NCBI RefSeq assembly: GCF_032490495.1
Contig: NZ_JAVYJB010000003.1
Span: 248,001 to 312,000, forward strand
Origin: Pilosibacter fragilis
GTDB lineage: Bacteria; Bacillota; Clostridia; Lachnospirales; Lachnospiraceae
Length of the DNA: 64,000 nt
Reading direction: 5' to 3'
The notes under the pieces were generated by a model. That model made no database searches and was not told where the DNA came from. It saw only the letters and a list, made by a program, of their open reading frames with translations. A program made the position numbers and the translations under genes. How positions within the stretch are numbered: the stretch's first letter is position 1; each line of letters begins with the position of its first letter. Positions 60,089 through 64,000 of the stretch are shown piece by piece.

Positions 60089-60469
60089 TTATTCATACTT
60101 TTCCTCCTCACCTGATTCATTACTTCCCCTTTTTCCCTGAAGAAGCCGGGAGACTGCTTCCCCCAGCTGATGCTCTGCAACGGGCTTCACCCAAAAGTCA
60201 TCTACCCGCAGCCTGCGGCTTTGGGGTTCAAATTCTGCCTGATCGCTGATCCAAAGGAGCGGGACATCCTTGCTGTAGCCTCGTATGCTCATGCAGAAAT
60301 TCATTCCACAGGCCCCATCCTCCATTATCACCACAGCGTCATAAGGGCCCTCCCGCTGCATGGCATAGACGCAGAATACGCCATTGTCAAAGCGGTCTAC
60401 TTTGCCAAGCTTCATCAGTAACGCCGTTTCTTTCTCCTTCTGACTATAGCTGCATAGCGCAATTCGCAT
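60089..60469 (-). CDS. Degenerate receiver-domain protein 2
   Basis: 126 residues from ATG 60469 (MRIALCSYSQKEKETALLMKL), chosen because GGAGGT precedes it by 7 nt, while the ATG at 60475 abuts that site. The fold pattern is a response-regulator receiver: beta-1 RIALCSY, beta-3 YDAVVIMEDG, beta-4 VPLLWIS and beta-5 DDFWVKPVAEHQLGEAV. The acidic pair after beta-1 is missing and the phospho-acceptor position at the end of beta-3 reads M (VVIMED), although the beta-5 lysine is kept. It has no output domain. It overlaps the paralogous gene upstream by 26 nt and is 68 nt before the giant surface-protein gene, probably in one operon. Confidence 0.7.
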   Translation of the reverse strand: MRIALCSYSQKEKETALLMKLGKVDRFDNGVFCVYAMQREGPYDAVVIMEDGACGMNFCMSIRGYSKDVPLLWISDQAEFEPQSRRLRVDDFWVKPVAEHQLGEAVSRLLQGKRGSNESGEEEKYE

Positions 60470-60833
60470 TTCCATACCTCCGTTTCCTGATGGGCTCCAT
60501 CGCCTCATATAGCTCCTGATCACTACAATCTATGGAGAGGAATGCCGGGATACGAAGCTGATACGCAATCAGGGCGAAGTTTTCATCATCACTCCACCAG
60601 ACAAGTGGTACTTCCGGTGCCAGCTGCTTTGCCTGAATGGCAGCCTCCAATCCCCTTGCCCCGGTCATTGCGATGACAACCGCATGATATCGGCTCCGCC
60701 GCAGTGCCTGAGATAGCTGCTTCTCATTCCATAGCTCGTCGATGACAAGCTGTCCGTCCCCAGCAAAAAGGGAGCGCAGTCTGCTCTCAAACCATTCTGC
60801 ATTTCTTAATTCCGTACAAAGTGCGATTTTCAT
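60444..60833 (-). CDS. Degenerate receiver-domain protein 1
   Basis: 129 residues; the start follows AAAGGAGGCC. It resembles the next gene in length and pattern: beta-1 KIALCTEL, beta-3 YHAVVIAMTG, beta-4 VPLVWWSD and beta-5 AFLSIDCSDQELYEAM. All canonical phosphorylation residues are gone: no acidic pair, A or M in place of the acceptor Asp, and no lysine in the KP position. A stand-alone pseudo-receiver may bind a partner such as a histidine kinase, the LytTR regulator encoded divergently, or RNA polymerase; this is inference. It is the first gene of the leftward unit, about 200 nt past a possible promoter, with a family B element in its 5' region. Confidence 0.7.
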   Translation of the reverse strand: MKIALCTELRNAEWFESRLRSLFAGDGQLVIDELWNEKQLSQALRRSRYHAVVIAMTGARGLEAAIQAKQLAPEVPLVWWSDDENFALIAYQLRIPAFLSIDCSDQELYEAMEPIRKRRYGNANCAMQL

Positions 60834-60868
60834 GCCGGGCCTCCTTTCCCGAAAAGAAAAATGAAAAA

Positions 60869-60995
60869 GAATCCTGCTTGCAGGATTCTCCGCCTGCGGC
60901 GGGGCGCGACAGCGGCACTCTTCCTTTCCGCCGCAGTGCGATCCTCGCGGAGCGTTTTTGATTTCATAGGACGAACTTTCCTATGAAATCAAAAA
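60869..60995. repeat. Structured element, family B, copy 2
   Basis: GAATCCTG-CTTG-CAGGATTC (60869-60888), CTCCGC (60888-60893) paired with GCGGAG (60947-60952), an inner CTGCGGCGG/CCGCCGCAG stem (60894-60936), and a last long stem TTTTTGATTTCATAGGA / TCCTATGAAATCAAAAA (60955-60995). The order and junctions match the copy at 31914-32044 although stem sequences differ. It lies between the divergent pseudo-receiver and LytTR genes. Confidence 0.7.
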
Positions 60996-61068
60996 ATCAG
61001 ACCTTCTCACCTAAAAGTCATGTAGTATAATTAGGGTAGCATCTTGTCAAGGGAAATGCAACCGACTT

Positions 61069-61130
61069 TGTTTAAGACGCAGGTTTCCTGTTTAAGACGC
61101 AAGTTTTTTCCTGCGGTTTTATGTTATACT
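61069..61130 (+). promoter_or_regulatory. Direct-repeat operator and promoter of the LytTR gene
   Basis: TGTTTAAGACGCAGGTTT (61069-61086) recurs as TGTTTAAGACGCAAGTTT (61089-61106), 17 of 18 identical and spaced exactly 20 bp, two helical turns. TATACT (61125-61130) follows. Paired direct repeats about two turns apart just upstream of a promoter are the usual form of LytTR-domain binding sites, so autoactivation is plausible. Confidence 0.65.
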
Positions 61131-61163
61131 AATATTGGATTATTGTGCAAAGGAGATGGCGCG

Positions 61164-61892
61164 ATGCAGATTGCGATTGTGGATGACAGAGCACATGACA
61201 GAGCAGAACTGTCTGTCTGCCTGGAAAATTATATGAAAAAGCATCAGCTGGACTATACGCTGACAGAATTTGAGGACGGAGAGAATTTTCTGAAAGCTGC
61301 CGCCCAGGTCAATTTTCAGCTTGTCTTTATGGACATCTATATGGAGAACATGGATGGAATGGAGGCCGCCAGAAGGCTGCGCCAGAAAAACAGGCTCTGT
61401 AAGATCGTTTTTCTGACCATTACAGAAGATTATGCCCGGATGGGGTACAGCCTGTCCGCCAGCTATTATCTGCTGAAGCCGCTTTCGCTCCATCAGGCAG
61501 AATTTGAAGAAGCGATGGAGCTGTGCCAGCTAAAACCGCCCTATGAAGTGATGACACTTTCGGTTATGGCTGACCGTCAAAAGCTGGAACTTCCCACAGA
61601 GAAGATTCTATACATAGATTATCAAAACCGTATGACACGGATTCATACGGCGGAACGCGTGATACCGGTAAGCGGAGGCTTTCAGGAGGTTACTGCCGCA
61701 TTGCAGAAGGACAAGCGTTTTTTGCCCTGCTACCGGGGCATTTTAATCAACATGGATTACATCAGCCAGGTTGACAGTCAGACCTTCCGTTTGATAAACG
61801 GAGAGGAACTTCCGATCTCCCTCCGAAACAGAAAACAGCTGCGTGAGGTCTACCGCCAGTATGTTTTCTCCGGAATGGAGGGAATTGTATGA
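61164..61892 (+). CDS. LytTR family response regulator
   Basis: 242 residues from ATG 61164 (MQIAIVDDRAHDRAEL) behind AAAGGAGATGG; the upstream frame runs through the promoter. The receiver (about 1-125) is intact: VDD acidic pair, acceptor Asp in VFMDIYMENMDG, Thr in FLTITED and Lys in YLLKPLS. The C-terminal LytTR DNA-binding domain (about 140-240) has IPVSGGFQEVTAAL, FLPCYRGILINMDYISQVDSQTFRLINGEELPISLRNRKQLREVYRQYVF. It would be phosphorylated by a histidine kinase, but none is encoded in the window. Its stop overlaps the next start as ATGA, so it is coupled to the surface protein downstream. Confidence 0.92.
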   Translation: MQIAIVDDRAHDRAELSVCLENYMKKHQLDYTLTEFEDGENFLKAAAQVNFQLVFMDIYMENMDGMEAARRLRQKNRLCKIVFLTITEDYARMGYSLSASYYLLKPLSLHQAEFEEAMELCQLKPPYEVMTLSVMADRQKLELPTEKILYIDYQNRMTRIHTAERVIPVSGGFQEVTAALQKDKRFLPCYRGILINMDYISQVDSQTFRLINGEELPISLRNRKQLREVYRQYVFSGMEGIV

Positions 61893-63988
61893 TAATAAAG
61901 CGGACACAACAAAAACGATTTCCCGTCTTCTGTCTGATCTGCTGTCTGACCTGCCTTTTCTGTTTCATCGGCAGCATATCCGCCTTTGCTCTTCAGACTG
62001 CCACCCCATCAGATGCCGATAAGATCAGGATCACAAAAATACAAAATGAAGATGAGCTTCTCGCCCTGCCGGATTTTACGCTGCCCCTTAAAAGCAGCCC
62101 CTCCGACGATGACATGGAACCCATTTATCTCTTTGCCCTTAAATACCAAACGGTTTCCGCCACTGTAATTGAAAATAATGAAAGCCGGTCTGAAAGATTT
62201 TCCGTCTGCTGGGATTTTTCGGCCATTGACCAGACCACTTTGGGGGATTACGCCGCTACCGGCAGGATCGAGCTGCCAGAGGGATATTGCTTTGGCGAAA
62301 ATGTATTAAAGGAGCTTGTGATTTCCGTCCATGTAGAAAAAACACCTCCTGCTGTCATTATTTCCATAGAACAATGGTATCCTTATACGGACGCTTTTGC
62401 ACTTCCACAGGGCAGTACAGAAGAAACGCTGAACCATCTGCTTCGTTTTTCCCCGCATCATCTGGAATGCTATACAGAAAACAAAATCAGCTATTCCGCT
62501 TTGGTGGAATGGGATCTTTCCGATATTGATTTCGATACTGTGGGACTGTATCAGGCAAAGGGACGGCTTGCCGCACCTGAAAATACGGAATTTGCGGACG
62601 GGATCGTTTTCCCGGAAATATCGATCCCCGTTTCTATACAGGCCCCCGGCAGACCGGATATCAACTGTGTTATAGCTGCCAGAGGAAATCTATGCTTTCC
62701 ATGGGTCACACCGCCGGGTGATCCGGATAAGATCAACGTATGGCTATCCGAAAACGATGAACCATGGAAACAGCTGGAAGATGGCGTTTATGCAGGGAAG
62801 GAAATGCTCTCGATCAAAACGTATCTGCTGACATCGGGTAACAGCTACCGTCTTCAGGTCGATTACGATGGCGGACAGACCGGCATCCTGTCCTTCACTT
62901 ACTCAGATGAGCTTGTCCTTGAGGGGTATTATAAGGGTGATCGCGATGGAGGGGACGCAAAAGGAAATCCGTCTGACAGCATTACACAGCCTCCGCCCGA
63001 GCAGAAGGTTGAACAGAACGGGGACGAGAACAAGGATAAGAATCCCGATCGGGAAAACGATCCAACCGACCGGACAGAGAACGCCTCCTCTATGAAGCCG
63101 CTCTCTAAAGCAGAGGCGGCTTCAGATCCTGAAGAGCCTTCCTCCTCCGAAATAGCCTTTACCGAATTTTTTGATGATACCACTGACCGGATCTCCGGCA
63201 CGCGCTTATTGATGATGCTTCAAACGGGAAGACAAAAAGCAAGCTTTTCCAAACAGGGCATCACCATCCGCGTCCCAAGAGCTTCTTTACCAAAGGACAT
63301 CCAAAATAACGATCAGATTGAGGTCATCATCAAAAAAATCTCTGACCGCAGTTTTTCTTTTTCCTTTTGCATCAACGGAGTTTCCTTTGACTCTCTGCCG
63401 GGTGCCTCTGTCATGCTGCCCTATCCGCAAGAGACGGCAGCGGATAGCTTATATCTCTGTGACGAAAGCGGCATAAAAATCCCGGTTTCCGACTATGATG
63501 ATGCAGCAAAAGCCGCTTTCTTTCCGATTGATCATACCGGAACCTACACCATGGCAGCCTCGAAGGATCCTGCTTCCCCGGCCCAGACAGCCGAAAAGAA
63601 TCCTGATTCCCCGGCCCGGACTGCCGCTAAGGATTCCGAGTCCTCGGCTCCGGCAGACGGGAAGAATCCTGATTCCCCGACTCTGACCGCCGCTAAGGAT
63701 TCCGAGTCCTCGGCTCCGGCAGGCGGGAAGAATCCCGATTCCCCGACCCGGACTGCCGCTAAGGATTCCGAGTCCTCGGCTCCGGCAGGCGAAAAGGATC
63801 CTGATTCCCCGACCCAGACAGCCACGAAGGATTTTGCCTCCTCGGCTATGGCAGACGGGAAGGATCCTGCTTCCCCGACTCTGACTGCGGACGCCGAGCG
63901 CGGCAGATCCCCTCTGCTCTTTTTGCTCCCGGCTTCCCTGCTTCTTTTGTCCGCCGGTGTACTTTTTCTGCGTAGGAGGTGGAAATAG
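61889..63988 (+). CDS. Surface protein with C-terminal membrane anchor and tandem repeats
   Basis: 699 residues, start overlapping the LytTR stop by 4 nt. The signal peptide is PVFCLICCLTCLFCFIGSISAFA, followed at once by LQTATPSDADK. The N-terminal half holds several beta-rich modules of a repeated form (YLFALKYQTVSATVIENN...VCWDFSAID and CYTENKISYSALVEWDLSDID). An acidic/Gln linker (about 355-410) precedes a second domain (about 425-560), then 22-residue tandem repeats of the NPDSP...TAAKDSESSAPA type (about 560-667). It ends with LLFLLPASLLLLSAGVLFLRRRWK, a membrane helix and basic tail typical of an envelope anchor, but no LPXTG is seen. Coupling to LytTR suggests dedicated control. Confidence 0.8.
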   Translation: MIIKRTQQKRFPVFCLICCLTCLFCFIGSISAFALQTATPSDADKIRITKIQNEDELLALPDFTLPLKSSPSDDDMEPIYLFALKYQTVSATVIENNESRSERFSVCWDFSAIDQTTLGDYAATGRIELPEGYCFGENVLKELVISVHVEKTPPAVIISIEQWYPYTDAFALPQGSTEETLNHLLRFSPHHLECYTENKISYSALVEWDLSDIDFDTVGLYQAKGRLAAPENTEFADGIVFPEISIPVSIQAPGRPDINCVIAARGNLCFPWVTPPGDPDKINVWLSENDEPWKQLEDGVYAGKEMLSIKTYLLTSGNSYRLQVDYDGGQTGILSFTYSDELVLEGYYKGDRDGGDAKGNPSDSITQPPPEQKVEQNGDENKDKNPDRENDPTDRTENASSMKPLSKAEAASDPEEPSSSEIAFTEFFDDTTDRISGTRLLMMLQTGRQKASFSKQGITIRVPRASLPKDIQNNDQIEVIIKKISDRSFSFSFCINGVSFDSLPGASVMLPYPQETAADSLYLCDESGIKIPVSDYDDAAKAAFFPIDHTGTYTMAASKDPASPAQTAEKNPDSPARTAAKDSESSAPADGKNPDSPTLTAAKDSESSAPAGGKNPDSPTRTAAKDSESSAPAGEKDPDSPTQTATKDFASSAMADGKDPASPTLTADAERGRSPLLFLLPASLLLLSAGVLFLRRRWK
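63563..63889 (+). repeat. 66-bp in-frame tandem repeat
   Basis: Half a unit at 63563-63595, four units starting at 63596, 63662, 63728 and 63794, and a partial unit at 63860. Each encodes 22 residues (KNPDSP, TAAKDSESSAPA). The middle units are nearly identical at the DNA level, so copy number is likely to vary by slippage or recombination. Confidence 0.85.
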
Positions 63989-63991
63989 CTG

Positions 63992-64000
63992 ATGTCTTCT
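63992..64000 (+). CDS. Start of a further gene (three codons visible)
   Basis: ATG TCT TCT begins 3 nt after the surface-protein stop, with TAGGAGGTGG about 12 nt upstream inside the preceding gene. The close spacing suggests the operon continues to the right. Nothing can be said about the product. Confidence 0.35.

Noticed and set aside
63563..63889. Regular repeats considered as a CRISPR array
   Set aside because: Units are contiguous, 66 bp, in frame and coding; there are no spacers.

Overview
The window reads as a chromosomal segment from an anaerobic, low-to-moderate GC Bacillota, most likely a Lachnospiraceae-type gut Clostridium. The grounds are the gene families (a two-gene SufC/SufB-like Fe-S system, CoaX-type pantothenate kinase, carboxyspermidine dehydrogenase/decarboxylase, YmxH-type PRC protein, several AAA-ATPase/PD-(D/E)XK fusions, choline-binding-type wall repeats), strong AGGAGG ribosome binding sites and TTGACA/TATAAT promoters. 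This is inference; there is no rRNA or tRNA gene to fix the taxon.

Layout. 1-2.7 kb: an ECF sigma factor with an overlapping anti-sigma gene cut by the window edge, a flavin reductase, a small protein and glutamate racemase. 2.9-9.9 kb: L25/Ctc, an AAA-ATPase of the DUF1703-associated type, a decayed MATE gene behind an intact promoter and terminator, a VOC protein and a flavin-binding protein, YitT, and a MarR/MATE efflux operon. 10-14 kb: a 1300-residue secreted surface protein. 14-26 kb: minimal SUF pair, sodium symporter, tRNA-editing protein, aldo/keto reductase, secreted subtilase, FtsH, hypoxanthine-DNA glycosylase, a 66-residue unrecognised protein beside a radical SAM enzyme, then a 690-bp AT-rich gap that carries a perfect minus-strand promoter and a terminator about 400 nt apart with no convincing gene. 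26-36 kb: DedA, TrpS, DUF1015, SerA/SerC, LeuB and the agmatine-to-putrescine enzymes AguB and AguA. 36-47 kb: PRC-barrel protein with a Cys/Pro tail, an amidohydrolase, a second AAA-ATPase, dipeptidase, YqeY, RF3, CoaBC and CoaX, and a third AAA-ATPase carrying an N-terminal helix-turn-helix domain. 47-52.9 kb: a polyamine operon (arginine decarboxylase, SpeE, carboxyspermidine dehydrogenase and decarboxylase) behind a roughly 410-nt structured leader with its own terminator. 52.9-64 kb: a surface-protein locus in which two degenerate receiver proteins and a 2354-residue wall-binding protein run leftward, and a LytTR regulator and a second surface protein run rightward.

How it fits together. 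Housekeeping metabolism dominates (serine, leucine, CoA, polyamines, Fe-S). Arginine decarboxylase, AguA and AguB make putrescine from arginine; SpeE and the carboxyspermidine enzymes take it to spermidine-type products. Accessory content lies in the surface proteins, the ATPase/nuclease family, and two families of structured repeats. Family A (about 132 bp, two full copies and one half copy) has three hairpins with compensatory changes between copies and an 8-bp flanking duplication at one copy. Family B (two copies) has a shared hairpin architecture with almost entirely different stem sequences. The best candidates for something undescribed are these two repeat families, the putative ncRNA at 25.4-25.8 kb, the arginine decarboxylase leader with a 5S-rRNA-like segment, and the pseudo-receiver/LytTR surface locus.
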